Of a stretch of DNA of 64,000 nucleotides, positions 8,930 through 18,019 are shown piece after piece. The notes beneath the pieces are model-generated. The model worked only from the letters and a program-made list of their open reading frames with translations. It was not told where the DNA came from and did no database searches. Numbering within the stretch: the first letter of the stretch is position 1; the number at the start of each line of letters is the position of its first letter. The stretch is from Pseudogemmobacter humi (GTDB lineage Bacteria; Pseudomonadota; Alphaproteobacteria; Rhodobacterales; Rhodobacteraceae). The position numbers and the translations under genes were made by a program. The stretch spans positions 1-64,000 of the forward strand of contig NZ_UXAW01000088.1 in the NCBI RefSeq assembly GCF_900609055.1, given 5' to 3'.

Positions 8930-9172
8930 ATGCCGATGGAAGGCAAGGATATCGAAGCCCTCATCCGGGAAGCCTTTCCCGATGCGAAGATCACCATCAC
9001 CGATCTGGCGGGCGACGGGAATCACTGGGCCGCCGAGGTGATCGACGAGAGCTTCCGCGGCATGAACCGGGTTCAGCAGCAGCGCGCGGTCTATGCCAGC
9101 CTGAAAGGCCGGATGGACGGCTCGAACGGCGAATTGCACGCGCTGGCGCTGACCACCAAGGCGCCGGAATGA
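8930..9172 (+). CDS. BolA family protein
   Basis: An 80-residue BolA-fold protein with the motifs LIREAFPDAKITITDLAGDGNHW, VIDESFRGMNRVQQQRAVYA and ELHALALTTKAPE, including the conserved His of the FRG...RHR/HALAL signature. BolA proteins bind Fe-S clusters together with monothiol glutaredoxins, and here the Grx4 gene follows 87 bp downstream in the same direction. Start ATG 8930 is preceded by AGGAGG. It probably takes part in Fe-S cluster trafficking or iron sensing. Confidence 0.92.
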   Translation: MPMEGKDIEALIREAFPDAKITITDLAGDGNHWAAEVIDESFRGMNRVQQQRAVYASLKGRMDGSNGELHALALTTKAPE

Positions 9173-9259
9173 ACTGCCCCGCAACGGGGCTTTGTGAAAT
9201 AGGGCAGATGCGGGCTCCGACGGCCCGGCTGCGTCCTGGAACCGGAAGGAAGACATGAG

Positions 9260-9619
9260 ATGAGCGCGCAGGACCAGATCCGCGAAAAGGTCGAAACCAA
9301 CGACGTGGTGCTGTTCATGAAGGGCAGCAAGGCCATGCCGCAATGCGGCTTTTCCAGCCGGGTGGCGGGGGTGCTGAACTATATGGGCGTCGATTATCTC
9401 GACGTGGACGTGCTGGCCGATGCCGAAATCCGCCAGGGGATCAAGGATTTCTCGGACTGGCCGACCATTCCGCAGCTTTACGTCAAGGGCGAGTTCGTCG
9501 GCGGCTGCGATATCGTGACCGAGATGACGCTGTCGGGCGAGCTGGACACGCTTTTCGAACAGAAGGGCGTCGGTTTCAACAAAGAGGCCGCAGACAAGAT
9601 CCGCGAGGCGAATGCCTGA
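9260..9619 (+). CDS. grxD: Monothiol glutaredoxin, Grx4 family
   Basis: A 119-residue class II glutaredoxin with the CGFS active site (Cys29 in MPQCGFSSR), the TIPQLYVKG-type motif (PTIPQLYVKGEFVGGCDI) and a GG-C-D glutathione-binding end. Such proteins form [2Fe-2S]-bridged dimers or BolA heterodimers and carry clusters rather than reduce disulfides. ATG 9260 has an SD-like GGAAGGAAG upstream. It is the second gene of a bolA-grx pair. Three consecutive long palindromes follow its stop codon. Confidence 0.95.
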   Translation: MSAQDQIREKVETNDVVLFMKGSKAMPQCGFSSRVAGVLNYMGVDYLDVDVLADAEIRQGIKDFSDWPTIPQLYVKGEFVGGCDIVTEMTLSGELDTLFEQKGVGFNKEAADKIREANA

Positions 9620-9625
9620 TCCCCT

Positions 9626-9697
9626 GGCCCGGTTCCTTTAAAGGAACCGGGCCGGTTTCTTCAAAGAAACCGGTGCGAAATCTTTGAAGATTTCGCA
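9626..9697. repeat. Triple tandem palindromes, copy P2
   Basis: Three consecutive palindromes fill the gap between convergent grxD and the MliC-like gene. The first is 28 bp (9626-9653; half-site GGCCCGGTTCCTTT). The second is CCGGTTTCTT-CA-AAGAAACCGG (9652-9673). The third is TGCGAAATCTT-TG-AAGATTTCGCA in arms (9674-9697). They are probably bidirectional 3'-end structures. There is no T-run. Confidence 0.8.
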
Positions 9698-9708
9698 TCC
9701 TCTCCTGC

Positions 9709-10041
9709 TCACTCCTGTGCCTTGCAGGACAGAAGCTGCGTCTCCTCGCCGCGCTCGGCCCAGTAGAGCGTGGCCTCATCACCTTTCGTCCACCAGACGT
9801 AATGCGCCCCGTCCGAGGGCCAGCCGTAGCGGGCGCCCGAAGCCGAGGGTTCGTTCACCAGAGTGTTCTGCGCGCCCTCGACATGGATCACCGCGAGCGA
9901 CAGATCGTCGGCGTTCACATAGGTCGCCGGCACCTCCACCCCACGGTCGCACAGATAGCGCGTGGTGGCGAAATCCGTCTGCCCGGCCGCCGCCGGCAGA
10001 GCCCCGAGCGCCACCAGCGCCGCCGCATAAATCCGCATCAT
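9709..10041 (-). CDS. MliC family lysozyme inhibitor-like protein
   Basis: 110 residues with a Sec signal peptide (cleavage after AAAGQ-like region, residues 1-20) and the MliC/C-lysozyme inhibitor pattern: RYLCDRGVEVPATYVN, ASGARYGWPSDGAHYVWWTKGDEATLYW and a C-terminal LLSCKAQE, with two Cys able to form the family's disulfide. MliC proteins protect the cell wall from lysozyme in the periplasm. The start (ATG 10041 or the next ATG, 10038) overlaps the zapA stop by 4 bp, making it the last gene of the zauP-like/zapA/mliC operon. Confidence 0.8.
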   Translation of the reverse strand: MMRIYAAALVALGALPAAAGQTDFATTRYLCDRGVEVPATYVNADDLSLAVIHVEGAQNTLVNEPSASGARYGWPSDGAHYVWWTKGDEATLYWAERGEETQLLSCKAQE

Positions 10042-10421
10042 ACCACCTCCGATTGCAGTTTCTCTTCCAGCCGTTCGGCCAAAGCCTCGACCCGCGCGGC
10101 GATCTCGGCGAAGGTCTCCGGCACCTGCGGCGGGATCACCGGCACCTCGACCTTCTGCGCCTCGGGCGCCGGACGGCCCTCCAGCTCCGCCACCCGCTCG
10201 CGCAGCTGGCGCATCTCATCCTCTTGCGCGGCGGTCTTGTCGGCGAGCATCAGCCCCGCCATCAGAAGCATCTTCGCCTCGGGGAGCCGCCCCATCGAGG
10301 CGATCAGCGGCTGCGCCTCGTTGTCGAGATGCTGCGCCGCCGAGCGCAGGAAATGTTCCTCGCCGGGCTGGCAGGAGACGAGGAAACTGCGCCCGCCAAT
10401 CAGGACTTCGATGTCAGGCAT
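10038..10421 (-). CDS. zapA: Cell division protein ZapA
   Basis: A 127-residue coiled-coil protein with the ZapA N-terminal globular domain (DIEVLIGGRSFLVSCQPGEE then HFLRSAAQHLDNE) and a long helix rich in Glu/Ala/Leu. ZapA binds and bundles FtsZ at midcell. Start ATG 10421 (MPDIEVL) is chosen because the family begins here. It overlaps the upstream coiled-coil gene by 8 bp and the downstream MliC-like gene by 4 bp, so the three are translationally coupled. Confidence 0.9.
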   Translation of the reverse strand: MPDIEVLIGGRSFLVSCQPGEEHFLRSAAQHLDNEAQPLIASMGRLPEAKMLLMAGLMLADKTAAQEDEMRQLRERVAELEGRPAPEAQKVEVPVIPPQVPETFAEIAARVEALAERLEEKLQSEVV

Positions 10422-10953
10422 GTGCGGCCTCCTCCAGATGCGCCTCAAGCGCCGCGGAAATCTCGTCGAGTTCGGCCATCTCGCTCAGCCGCCCGGCGCG
10501 CAGGGCGTCAAGCTCGGCCAGCATGGCCCGGTTGATCAGCGCCGGATCCACCGCCCCGCCGGCGGCCGCCTCGTGCAGCCGGCGCAATTCCTCGCGCAGG
10601 GTGTCAGCGGTGCGGCGCAGACGCATCAGCTCCAGCCCCTGGGCGTCGATCTGGCCGGTCAGCGCCGCGATCCGGTCCTCATATCCGGCGCGCAGGGCCG
10701 CCTCGCGCTCGCGCGCTTCGGCGAGGCGTTCGCGCATCCTGACGAGCGTCGGCTCATCAGCCGGGGTTTCCGGCGGAGCCGCAGCCTCGGGTGCAACAGC
10801 CTCGGGGGCCGCAGCCACAGGGGCCTCTGGCGCCGCAGGGGCCAGCGCATCCGTCCGCGCCTGTTCCAGCGCGCCCGCCAGCGCATCTACGCCCGCGTCG
10901 ATCCGCACCAGCGCGGCGGCGATGCGGCGTTCGAACTCCACGATTTCCTGCAT
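10414..10953 (-). CDS. Coiled-coil protein upstream of zapA (ZauP-like)
   Basis: 179 residues, almost wholly helical: an N-terminal helix (MQEIVEFERRIAAALVRID), an Ala/Pro/Glu linker at about 50-75, and a long coiled coil at about 80-175. Caulobacter encodes a coiled-coil partner of ZapA, ZauP, in an operon with zapA, and the two together condense the Z-ring. Position, size and the strongly alpha-helical character fit that role, but sequence homology was not tested. ATG 10953 is preferred over an upstream in-frame start because the family-like MQEIVEFERRI begins there. Confidence 0.65.
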   Translation of the reverse strand: MQEIVEFERRIAAALVRIDAGVDALAGALEQARTDALAPAAPEAPVAAAPEAVAPEAAAPPETPADEPTLVRMRERLAEAREREAALRAGYEDRIAALTGQIDAQGLELMRLRRTADTLREELRRLHEAAAGGAVDPALINRAMLAELDALRAGRLSEMAELDEISAALEAHLEEAAHA

Positions 10954-11273
10954 TCCTGCCCTCGCTATTCTTCCTGCCCTGCCCGGCTGTGCCATCACGC
11001 CGCTTTCTGCCTTGCGCCTTCCCGGCCCCGCCTGCGGCGGCCGGTTCCTGTCCCCGCGCCCGAGGATAACCCGCGCGAATCGTGGAAGAAACCCCCTCGC
11101 CCGAGTTTAGCGCGATTTGCGCGCCCCCCTGCCAGGCTTTCTTCCGCCTCCGGATTTATTTCCGGCTTTCTTTCCCGGGGCTTGCCGGACAGCCGCGCGG
11201 CCCGGCTTGATCATGGCCCGGGGCGGGGGTATGGGCACTGATGTTTCCGCTATCAGAGCAGAGGATCTGTCCC
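10954..11273. other. Divergent intergenic region, zauP-like / tkt
   Basis: 320 bp between divergent genes. It holds the predicted tkt promoter (11207-11235). The remainder is GC-rich with short T-rich patches (TTTATTTCCGGCTTTCTTTC near 11155) and no reading frame that looks coding. 6S RNA genes often lie near zapA in proteobacteria, but the characteristic long rod with a central bubble could not be drawn here. Confidence 0.5.
11207..11235 (+). promoter_or_regulatory. Predicted tkt promoter
   Basis: TTGATC (11207-11212), 17-bp spacer, TATGGG (11230-11235), giving a start near 11242. This would exclude the ATG at 11241 and supports the GTG start at 11274. Confidence 0.4.
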
Positions 11274-13289
11274 GTGGATATTGCGACCCTTCGCGCCCGT
11301 CACCCCGATCACTGGATGCGCGCAGCCGCCATCCGCACCCTGACGCTCGATGCGGTCGCCGCCGCCAATTCGGGCCATTCCGGCATGCCGATGGGCATGG
11401 CAGATGTCGCCACGGTGCTGTTCTCGAAACATCTGAAATTCGACCCCTCGGCGCCGCGCTGGCCCGACCGCGACCGTTTCATCCTCTCGGCGGGCCATGG
11501 CTCGATGCTGATCTATTCGCTCTTGTATCTGACCGGATACGCCGATGTGACGCTGGAGCAGATCAAAAACTTCCGCCAGTGGGGCGCGATCACCGCGGGC
11601 CACCCGGAATACGGCCATGTCTCGGGGGTGGAGACGACGACCGGCCCGCTCGGCCAGGGCATCGCCAATTCGGTCGGCTTCGCCATGGCCGAGGAAAACC
11701 TGCGCGCGCGCTACGGGGCGAAGATCCAGGATCACTATACTTACGTGATCGCGGGCGACGGCTGCCTGATGGAGGGCGTCAGCCAGGAAGCGATCGGCAT
11801 CGCCGGGCGGCAGAAACTGTCGCGGCTGATCGTGTTGTGGGACAACAACGACATCACCATCGACGGCAAGGTCTCGCTTTCCGACGTGACCGACCAGAAG
11901 GCGCGGTTCGCGGCCAGCGGGTGGGACATATTTGAATGCGACGGCCATGACCCCGAGGACATCGACCGCGCGATCACCGCGGCGAAGAAATCGCCCCGCC
12001 CGGCACTGATCGACTGCAAGACCCATATCGCGCTTGGCCATGCCGCGCAGGACACGTCGAAAGGCCATGGCGCGCTGACCGACAAGGCGCAGCTTGAGGC
12101 CGCGAAAGAGGGCTACGGCTGGAAGCACGGGCCTTTCGAGGTGCCTGCCGAGGTCAAATCCTGGTGGGAATCGCTCGGGAGCCGCGGCGCCGCCGCCCGC
12201 GCCGAATGGGAAACCCGTCTCGCCGCCCTGCCCCAGGGCAAACGCGCCGAGTTCGAGCGCACCTTCGCGCTTGAGGTGCCGGGCAAGCTCGCCTCGGCGA
12301 TCCGCGCGCTGAAGAAGCAGGCGGCGGCGGATCAGCCGAAGCTGGCCACCCGCTCGGCCTCGGAAAAGGTGCTCAACGTCATCAACCCGATCCTGTCCGA
12401 GACCTTCGGCGGCTCGGCCGACCTCACCGGCTCGAACAACACCAAGACCGCCGATCTGGGCGTGTTCGACGTGGAAAGCCGTAAGGGCCGCTACATGTAC
12501 TGGGGCATCCGCGAGCACGGCATGTCCTCGGCGATGAACGGCATGGCTTTGCATGGCGGCATCCGGCCCTATTCCGGCACCTTCATGGCCTTCACCGATT
12601 ACGCCCGGCCCGCGATGCGGCTTTCGGCGCTGATGGGCCTGCCGGTGGTCTATGTGATGACCCATGATTCCATCGGTCTGGGCGAGGACGGCCCGACCCA
12701 CCAGCCGGTCGAGCATCTGGCGATCAGCCGCGCGACGCCGAACACGCTCGTGTTCCGCCCGGCGGACCTGACCGAAGTGGCCGAGGCCTGGGAGATCGCG
12801 TTCAGCCAGAAGACCACGCCTTCGGTGATGGCGCTGTCGCGGCAGAACCTGATCGCTGTCAGGAAGACCCACACCAACCAGAACCTGACCGCGAAAGGCG
12901 CCTATGTGCTGGCCGAGGCCGAAGGCAGTCGCCAGGCGATCCTGATCGCCACCGGCTCCGAGGTCGAGATCGCGCTGAAGGCACGCGATCTCTTGCAGGC
13001 CGAAGGGATCGGCACCCGCGTGGTCTCGATGCCGTCGATGGAGCTGTTCGCGGCCCAGGACGAGGCCTGGCGCAAGAAAGTGCTGCCCGCCGGGCCGGTG
13101 CGCGTCGCCATCGAGGCGGGCGTGCGCCAGGGCTGGGACCGCTGGCTTCTGGGCGAGCGTGGACGCGAGGCGAAGGCCGGTTTCGTCGGCATGTCGTCCT
13201 TCGGCGCCTCGGCGCCCTACGACCGGCTGTATAAAGAGTTCGGCATCACCGCCGAAGCTGCGGCGGAAAAGGTCAAAGCGCTGCTCTGA
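11274..13289 (+). CDS. tkt: Transketolase
   Basis: A thiamine-diphosphate enzyme moving two-carbon units between ketoses and aldoses in the pentose phosphate and Calvin cycles. 671 residues with [21 protein letters not shown] (ThDP site His), the [13 protein letters not shown]...DNNDITIDG cofactor motif, and the C-terminal RFSGHDxxGYxxTS-equivalent region [23 protein letters not shown] start at 11274 is preferred, with GAGGA 8 bp upstream; an ATG 33 bp earlier lacks an SD. It is followed by an intrinsic terminator. No other Calvin or pentose phosphate gene is adjacent. Confidence 0.95.
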   Translation: MDIATLRARHPDHWMRAAAIRTLTLDAVAAANSGHSGMPMGMADVATVLFSKHLKFDPSAPRWPDRDRFILSAGHGSMLIYSLLYLTGYADVTLEQIKNFRQWGAITAGHPEYGHVSGVETTTGPLGQGIANSVGFAMAEENLRARYGAKIQDHYTYVIAGDGCLMEGVSQEAIGIAGRQKLSRLIVLWDNNDITIDGKVSLSDVTDQKARFAASGWDIFECDGHDPEDIDRAITAAKKSPRPALIDCKTHIALGHAAQDTSKGHGALTDKAQLEAAKEGYGWKHGPFEVPAEVKSWWESLGSRGAAARAEWETRLAALPQGKRAEFERTFALEVPGKLASAIRALKKQAAADQPKLATRSASEKVLNVINPILSETFGGSADLTGSNNTKTADLGVFDVESRKGRYMYWGIREHGMSSAMNGMALHGGIRPYSGTFMAFTDYARPAMRLSALMGLPVVYVMTHDSIGLGEDGPTHQPVEHLAISRATPNTLVFRPADLTEVAEAWEIAFSQKTTPSVMALSRQNLIAVRKTHTNQNLTAKGAYVLAEAEGSRQAILIATGSEVEIALKARDLLQAEGIGTRVVSMPSMELFAAQDEAWRKKVLPAGPVRVAIEAGVRQGWDRWLLGERGREAKAGFVGMSSFGASAPYDRLYKEFGITAEAAAEKVKALL

Positions 13290-13314
13290 GCCGCAGCTCC
13301 GCGAGAACAGGAAG

Positions 13315-13339
13315 GGCGGCCCCCGGGGTCGCCTTTTTT
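13315..13339 (+). terminator. Terminator after tkt
   Basis: 8-bp stem GGCGGCCC/GGGTCGCC (one G-T pair) with a 3-nt loop, then six T. Confidence 0.8.
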
Positions 13340-13390
13340 CTTTGCCCGGGGGTGCACGATGGTGCAGGCTATGGGGGCGGAGGACATGCC

Positions 13391-13756
13391 ATGCCCCTCT
13401 CCCCTGCCCGGCTGCGGCTGAAACGCGCCTACGACCCGCCCGACGCGGCGGATGGCACCAGGGTGCTGGTCGACCGGATCTGGCCGCGCGGGGTGACGAA
13501 ACAGGCGCTGGCCGCCGATCTCTGGCTGAAAGAGCTGGCGCCCTCGACCGGGCTGCGGCGCTGGTTCGGCCATGACCCGGCGAAATGGGATGAGTTTTGC
13601 CGCCGCTATCAGGCCGAAATAGCGGGGCGCGAGGAGTTGGACCAGCTCCGCGCCCTCGCCCGCAAGGGCCCGGTCACGCTGGTCTATGCCGCGCGCGATC
13701 AGGACCACAACAATGCCGTGGCCTTGCGCGAGATGCTGCTCTCAGACCAGGGCTGA
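13391..13756 (+). CDS. DUF488 family protein
   Basis: 121 residues with the DUF488 hallmark LKRAYDPP...[39 protein letters not shown] and the C-terminal [15 protein letters not shown]. The biochemical function of the family is unknown. ATG 13391 is chosen since GGAGGA lies just upstream and homology starts there; an ATG at 13352 is also in frame. The 3' end overlaps the convergent anmK gene by 15 bp, so transcripts of the two must run into each other. Confidence 0.88.
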   Translation: MPLSPARLRLKRAYDPPDAADGTRVLVDRIWPRGVTKQALAADLWLKELAPSTGLRRWFGHDPAKWDEFCRRYQAEIAGREELDQLRALARKGPVTLVYAARDQDHNNAVALREMLLSDQG

Positions 13757-14857
13757 GGGCCGGCTGATCTGCCCGCCGCCGACATTCGCCGCAACGCCGG
13801 TCGTGGTGCGGCACGAGGTCGGCAGACCCTTCGCCACCCGCACGGCGAGGAAGGCGAAGGCCTGGGCCTCCAGCATGTCGCCGTTCAGACCCACGGCCTC
13901 GACCGGCTCCACCGGGCAGGAAAGACGCCGCGCCAGCCCCTTCATCATCACCGGATTGTGCCGCCCGCCCCCCGTCACCAGCAGCCGCGAGACCGGACGC
14001 GGGAAGTGCTCTGCCCCCTTCACCACCGCGCTGACCGCAGCCGCCGTCAGCGTCGCCGCGGCGGAAGCGGTGTCGAGCTTCTTCGCAGCCTGCACCAGTT
14101 CCGCGAAAGCGTCGCGGTCGAGCGATTTCGGCGGGATCTTCAGGAAATACGGATGCGACAGGAACCGATCCAGCAGCGGTTTCTTCACCCGGCCTTTCGC
14201 CGCAACCTCGCCGCCCTCGTCACAGTCGCGGCCCGTCCGCGCCCGGATCAGATCGTTCAGCGGCGCATTGGCGGGGCCGGTATCAAACGCCAGCAGCGCG
14301 CCTTCCGCCTCGGGGCCGGGCTGGGTCGGGTCGATCCAGGTCAGGTTCCCCACACCGCCGAGGTTCAGGAACGCCAGGGGCCGGGTCGCGCCGATCTTCT
14401 TCGCCAGCGCGAAATGATAAAACGGCGCGAGCGGCGCCCCCTGGCCGCCCAAAGTCACATCCGCGGTGCGAAAATCCCAGACCACCGGCAGGCCCAGCAC
14501 ATCCGCGAGAAGCCCGCCGTTCCCCGCCTGATGGGTGCCGCGCCCGCCGGGCTCATGCGCCAAAGTCTGGCCGTGGAAGCCGACGATCTGCGCGCCCTCG
14601 AACCGCGCCAGCAATTCGGCATGGGCGGTCTCGACCACCTCGGCAGCCGCCTCGACGCCCTCGCCCGGCCAGCGGCCAAGCGCCGCGCGCAGGACAGCCT
14701 GCTCGGCGGGGGAATAGGGGCGGTAGGCATGCGGGCCGAACTCCAGCACCTGATGCCCGTCGGTCAGCACCATGGCCGCGTCCACCCCGTCGAGCGAGGT
14801 CCCCGACATCGCGCCAAGCGCCCAGACCGGGCCGTTCATCCACGGATCGCCGCGCAT
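13742..14857 (-). CDS. anmK: Anhydro-N-acetylmuramic acid kinase
   Basis: Phosphorylates 1,6-anhydro-MurNAc recovered from cell-wall turnover to MurNAc-6-P. 371 residues with ASKHA ATPase motifs: [16 protein letters not shown] (phosphate 1), VGFHGQT and [11 protein letters not shown] (catalytic Asp), [13 protein letters not shown], and [14 protein letters not shown] (adenosine). The start is ATG 14857 (MRGDP) or ATG 14839 (MNGPVW). It is divergent from tyrS with a 65-bp gap, a frequent neighbour pair in Rhodobacterales. It is the partner pathway step to lytic transglycosylases such as the MltB-type gene near 1-2 kb. Confidence 0.95.
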   Translation of the reverse strand: MRGDPWMNGPVWALGAMSGTSLDGVDAAMVLTDGHQVLEFGPHAYRPYSPAEQAVLRAALGRWPGEGVEAAAEVVETAHAELLARFEGAQIVGFHGQTLAHEPGGRGTHQAGNGGLLADVLGLPVVWDFRTADVTLGGQGAPLAPFYHFALAKKIGATRPLAFLNLGGVGNLTWIDPTQPGPEAEGALLAFDTGPANAPLNDLIRARTGRDCDEGGEVAAKGRVKKPLLDRFLSHPYFLKIPPKSLDRDAFAELVQAAKKLDTASAAATLTAAAVSAVVKGAEHFPRPVSRLLVTGGGRHNPVMMKGLARRLSCPVEPVEAVGLNGDMLEAQAFAFLAVRVAKGLPTSCRTTTGVAANVGGGQISRPSALV

Positions 14858-14922
14858 CTTTCCCTTTTACCCCTGCCCCGCTATACCGCTGCAATTCATT
14901 GCACGACAGCGCGGAGCGCACC

Positions 14923-16173
14923 ATGGCCTACCATCCGAAATCAGAATTCCTGCGCGTGATGTTCGAGCGCGGCTTCGTCGCCGATTGCACGGATTACCAG
15001 GCGCTGGACGAGGCTTTGATCAAAGGGGTGGTGCCCGCCTATATCGGCTACGACGCAACGGCGGCCAGCCTTCATGTCGGCCATCTGATGAACATCATGG
15101 TGCTGCGCTGGCTGCAAAAGACCGGCCACAAGCCGATCACCCTGATGGGCGGCGGCACCACCAAGGTGGGCGATCCCTCGTTCCGGGCCGACGAGCGCCC
15201 GCTGCTGACGCCGGAAAAAATCGACGCGAACATCGCCGGGATGGGCCGCGTCTTCGCAAAATACCTCGCTTACGGCGACGGGCCGACCGATGCGATCATG
15301 CTCAACAATGCCGAATGGCTGGATCAGCTGAACTATCTCGATTTCCTGCGCGACATCGGGCGGCATTTCTCGGTCAACCGGATGCTGTCGTTCGAGAGCG
15401 TGAAATCCCGGCTCGACCGCGAACAGTCGCTGTCCTTCCTGGAATTCAACTACATGATCCTCCAGGCCTATGACTTCCTGGAGCTGAACCGCCGCTACGG
15501 CTGTCTGCTCCAGATGGGCGGCTCGGATCAGTGGGGCAATATCGTCAACGGGATCGACCTGACCCGCCGCGTGATCGACAAGGAAATCTACGGGCTGACG
15601 ACGCCGCTCCTGACCACCTCGGACGGGCGCAAGATGGGCAAGTCCGCGAATGGCGCAGTCTGGCTAAACGAGCAGATGCTCAGCCCCTGGGAGTTCTGGC
15701 AGTTCTGGCGCAACACGACCGATGCCGATGTGGGCCGGTTCCTGAAGATCTTCACCGAACTGCCGGTCGGGGAATGCGACCGGCTGGGCGCGTTGCAGGG
15801 CTCCGAGATCAACGAAGCAAAGATCATCCTCGCCAATCTGGCGACCGCGCTTTTGCATGGCGAAGAGGCGGCAAAGGCCGCCGAGGCCACCGCGCGCGAG
15901 GTCTTTGAGAAGGGCGGGATCGGCGAGGATCTGCCCACCGTGAAGATCGCCCCCGCCGAAGTGGCGGACGGGCTGGGCATCGTGCAGCTTCTGGTGCGCG
16001 CGGGTCTGGCGGGCTCGGGCAAGGACGCGAAGCGCCTGATCGCCGAGGGCGGCGCGAAGCTGAACGACGAGGTAATCTTTGACGCCGGGCTGCGGATCGG
16101 TGCGGGCGAACTGGCCGAGCCGGTCAAGCTGACCGCCGGCAAGAAGCGCCACGCCCTGGTGGTGCTGGAGTGA
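14923..16173 (+). CDS. tyrS: Tyrosyl-tRNA synthetase
   Basis: Charges tRNA-Tyr. The 416-residue class I synthetase has the HIGH-type motif HVGHLMN ([10 protein letters not shown]), the Tyr-binding YMILQAYDF and GGSDQWGNI, the KMSKS-type KMGKS ([11 protein letters not shown]) and a C-terminal S4 RNA-binding domain ([27 protein letters not shown]). ATG 14923 (MAYHPKS) is chosen over an in-frame ATG at 14899 by SD position (GCGGAG) and family start. The following secreted-protein gene overlaps its stop codon (TGATG). Confidence 0.97.
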   Translation: MAYHPKSEFLRVMFERGFVADCTDYQALDEALIKGVVPAYIGYDATAASLHVGHLMNIMVLRWLQKTGHKPITLMGGGTTKVGDPSFRADERPLLTPEKIDANIAGMGRVFAKYLAYGDGPTDAIMLNNAEWLDQLNYLDFLRDIGRHFSVNRMLSFESVKSRLDREQSLSFLEFNYMILQAYDFLELNRRYGCLLQMGGSDQWGNIVNGIDLTRRVIDKEIYGLTTPLLTTSDGRKMGKSANGAVWLNEQMLSPWEFWQFWRNTTDADVGRFLKIFTELPVGECDRLGALQGSEINEAKIILANLATALLHGEEAAKAAEATAREVFEKGGIGEDLPTVKIAPAEVADGLGIVQLLVRAGLAGSGKDAKRLIAEGGAKLNDEVIFDAGLRIGAGELAEPVKLTAGKKRHALVVLE

Positions 16174-16673
16174 TGCGGCGCCTTGCCTGCCTTGCCGCGC
16201 TGATCGCTGCCCCCGCGGCGGCTGAGGTGGCCTGCCCGATGGAACACGCGGTCTACAGCGACGCGGCGACCGGCTTTCACCTGCGCTTCCGCCCGACCGA
16301 GCCATGGGAGAGCGTGGGGATGGTCATGGCGGTGTTCGACGCGGATCTTGCGGACGGCCGCCGCCTCTGGGGCGATGTCGCCAGCAACATGGGCACCAGC
16401 CGCGACATCGGCAGGCTCTATGACGGCTGCCCGCGCCCCGGCCAGGACGACGCCACCGACGACGAGGTGCTGGAGGGCTGCCGGGTCTGGGAGGGCGTGG
16501 TCTACGGGCTGGATTCGGGCCTGCTCATGGAAGGCCTGCCGGGGCCGGACCAGCCCGCGCCGCAAAGCCTGATCCTCGCGGACCTCGGGCGCCAGCTGCG
16601 CTATGCGGTGTTCTCCTCGCCGGGCGAGGAACCCTGGGATCAGCTGTTCCTGACCGGCTGCGGCGCCGAATGA
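16173..16673 (+). CDS. Secreted protein of unknown function
   Basis: 166 residues with a clear Sec signal peptide ([19 protein letters not shown], cleavage near AAA-EV). The mature part is acidic, with four or more Cys (VACPME, YDGCPRP, EGCRVW, LTGCGAE) suggestive of disulfides in the periplasm. No family was recognised. The ATG at 16173 overlaps the tyrS stop by one base (TGATG), so translation is probably coupled. A bidirectional terminator follows. Confidence 0.75.
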   Translation: MRRLACLAALIAAPAAAEVACPMEHAVYSDAATGFHLRFRPTEPWESVGMVMAVFDADLADGRRLWGDVASNMGTSRDIGRLYDGCPRPGQDDATDDEVLEGCRVWEGVVYGLDSGLLMEGLPGPDQPAPQSLILADLGRQLRYAVFSSPGEEPWDQLFLTGCGAE

Positions 16674-16687
16674 CGCGGCGGAAATGC

Positions 16688-16713
16688 AAAGGGGCCCGAC
16701 AGGGCCCCTTTTT
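16688..16713. terminator. Bidirectional terminator
   Basis: AAA-GGGGCCC-GACA-GGGCCCC-TTTTT serves the secreted-protein gene on plus and, less strongly, the cyclophilin operon on minus. Confidence 0.85.
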
Positions 16714-16734
16714 CGTCTTATCCTGCCGGGCGGA

Positions 16735-17520
16735 TCACTCCGCCGGGGCGGCTTCCCCGGCCGGTGCTTCCTCAGCGGGTGCTTCCTCAGCGGGCGCTTC
16801 CTCAGCAGCAGGGGCGTCCGCAGCCGGAGCCTCGGCGGCAGGGGCTGCCGTTTCGGCCTCTTCCGCCTCACCCTCGACGGTGACTTTCGCCATCACATCG
16901 GGGGCGCCCTCGACCGCGCCGTTGCGCGCAGAATCGCCGCGCTTGATCTGATCGACCACATCCATGCCTTCGATCACCCGGCCCACGACGGTATATTGCC
17001 CGTCGAGGAAATCGCCCGGGGCGAACATGATGAAGAACTGGCTGTTGGCGGAATTCGGATCCTCGGAGCGCGCCATGCCGACGATGCCGCGCTGGAACGA
17101 GATGTCCGAGAACTCGGCCGCGATGTCGGGCAGTTCAGAGCCGCCCATGCCCGGACCGATGTATTCCACCGGGATTTCCATCCCCTGTACCTGCACGGTG
17201 CCCTCGGCCGCGCCTTTGGGCAGCGCCGCGATGGTGGCTTCCAGCTTCCCGGGATTGCCGAACTGAACGTCGCCGGTCTGGGCCATGAAGCCCTCCATCA
17301 CGCGATGGAAGACCACGCCGTCATAGGCGCCGGATTTCGCCAGCGCGACGATCTGTTCGACGTGCTTCGGCGCCTTGTCCGAAAGCAGGTCGATCACCAC
17401 GCGGCCATTCGCCTCGCCGGTGATCTCGATCACCAGATTCGGGCCGGGCAGATCGGGCACACCTTCGGCAAGCGCGGGCGCGGCGGCGAAGACGGAGAGC
17501 AGCGCGAGCTTACGCAACAT
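16735..17520 (-). CDS. Periplasmic cyclophilin-type peptidyl-prolyl isomerase with acidic tail
   Basis: 261 residues: signal peptide (1-18, ALA-EG), cyclophilin domain about 25-205 with VFHRVMEGFMAQTGD, FQRGIVGMARSEDPNSANSQFFIM and QYTVVGRVIEGMDVVD, then a 55-residue Ala/Pro/Glu tail built from repeats of APAEE. The Arg of FHRV and the NSQFFI motif of active cyclophilins are kept. It catalyses X-Pro cis-trans isomerisation, likely outside the inner membrane. The start overlaps the upstream cytoplasmic cyclophilin gene by 11 bp, forming a two-gene operon. The repeat tail is encoded by near-identical 15-bp units, so its length may vary between strains. Confidence 0.92.
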   Translation of the reverse strand: MLRKLALLSVFAAAPALAEGVPDLPGPNLVIEITGEANGRVVIDLLSDKAPKHVEQIVALAKSGAYDGVVFHRVMEGFMAQTGDVQFGNPGKLEATIAALPKGAAEGTVQVQGMEIPVEYIGPGMGGSELPDIAAEFSDISFQRGIVGMARSEDPNSANSQFFIMFAPGDFLDGQYTVVGRVIEGMDVVDQIKRGDSARNGAVEGAPDVMAKVTVEGEAEEAETAAPAAEAPAADAPAAEEAPAEEAPAEEAPAGEAAPAE

Positions 17521-18019
17521 CGGCGGCCACCCGGACGGTGATCATGCGGTCGGGCGTCACCGGCGGCTCGCCGCGGGTGATCTTGTCGACATGTTCCATC
17601 CCCGAGATCACCCGGCCGTAAACGGTATACTGGCCGTTCAGGAAATGGTTGTCCTTGAAATTGATGAAGAACTGGCTGTTCGCCGAGTCCGGGTTGGCCG
17701 AACGCGCCGCGCCGATCGTGCCGCGGTCATGCGGCAGTTTCGAGAATTCCGCCGGCAGGTCGTCATATTGCGACCCACCCGTGCCCGAGCGGCGCGGATT
17801 GTAGTCTTTTTCCATATTGGCATGTTCGACATCGCCGGTCTGGGCCATGAAACCCTCGATCACGCGGTGGAACGCCACATTGTCATAGGCCTTGTCGCGG
17901 GCAAGCTGCTTCATACGCCCGACATGCTTCGGTGCGACATCCGGGAGAAGCTCGATCACCACTTCGCCGTCCTTCAGCGTCAGGATGATGGTGTTCTCGG
18001 GGTCTTTGATCTCGGCCAT
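17510..18019 (-). CDS. Cytoplasmic cyclophilin-type peptidyl-prolyl isomerase
   Basis: 169 residues without a signal peptide: EVVIELLPDVAPKHVGRMKQL, NVAFHRVIEGFMAQTGDVEH, DRGTIGAARSANPDSANSQF and QYTVYGRVISGMEHVDKI. All active-site positions of the cyclophilin fold appear conserved. ATG 18019 (MAEIKDPEN) is chosen because the family begins here and an SD (AAGGGA) precedes it. It is the first gene of the two-cyclophilin operon and diverges from pgk. Confidence 0.94.
   Translation of the reverse strand: MAEIKDPENTIILTLKDGEVVIELLPDVAPKHVGRMKQLARDKAYDNVAFHRVIEGFMAQTGDVEHANMEKDYNPRRSGTGGSQYDDLPAEFSKLPHDRGTIGAARSANPDSANSQFFINFKDNHFLNGQYTVYGRVISGMEHVDKITRGEPPVTPDRMITVRVAADVA

Noticed and set aside
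9626-9697. CRISPR-like array
   Set aside because: The units are palindromes of differing sequence without unique spacers, and no cas genes are present.
10954-11273. 6S RNA gene next to zapA
   Set aside because: The locus fits what is known in other proteobacteria, but I could not draw the long rod with a central open bubble; a covariance search would decide.
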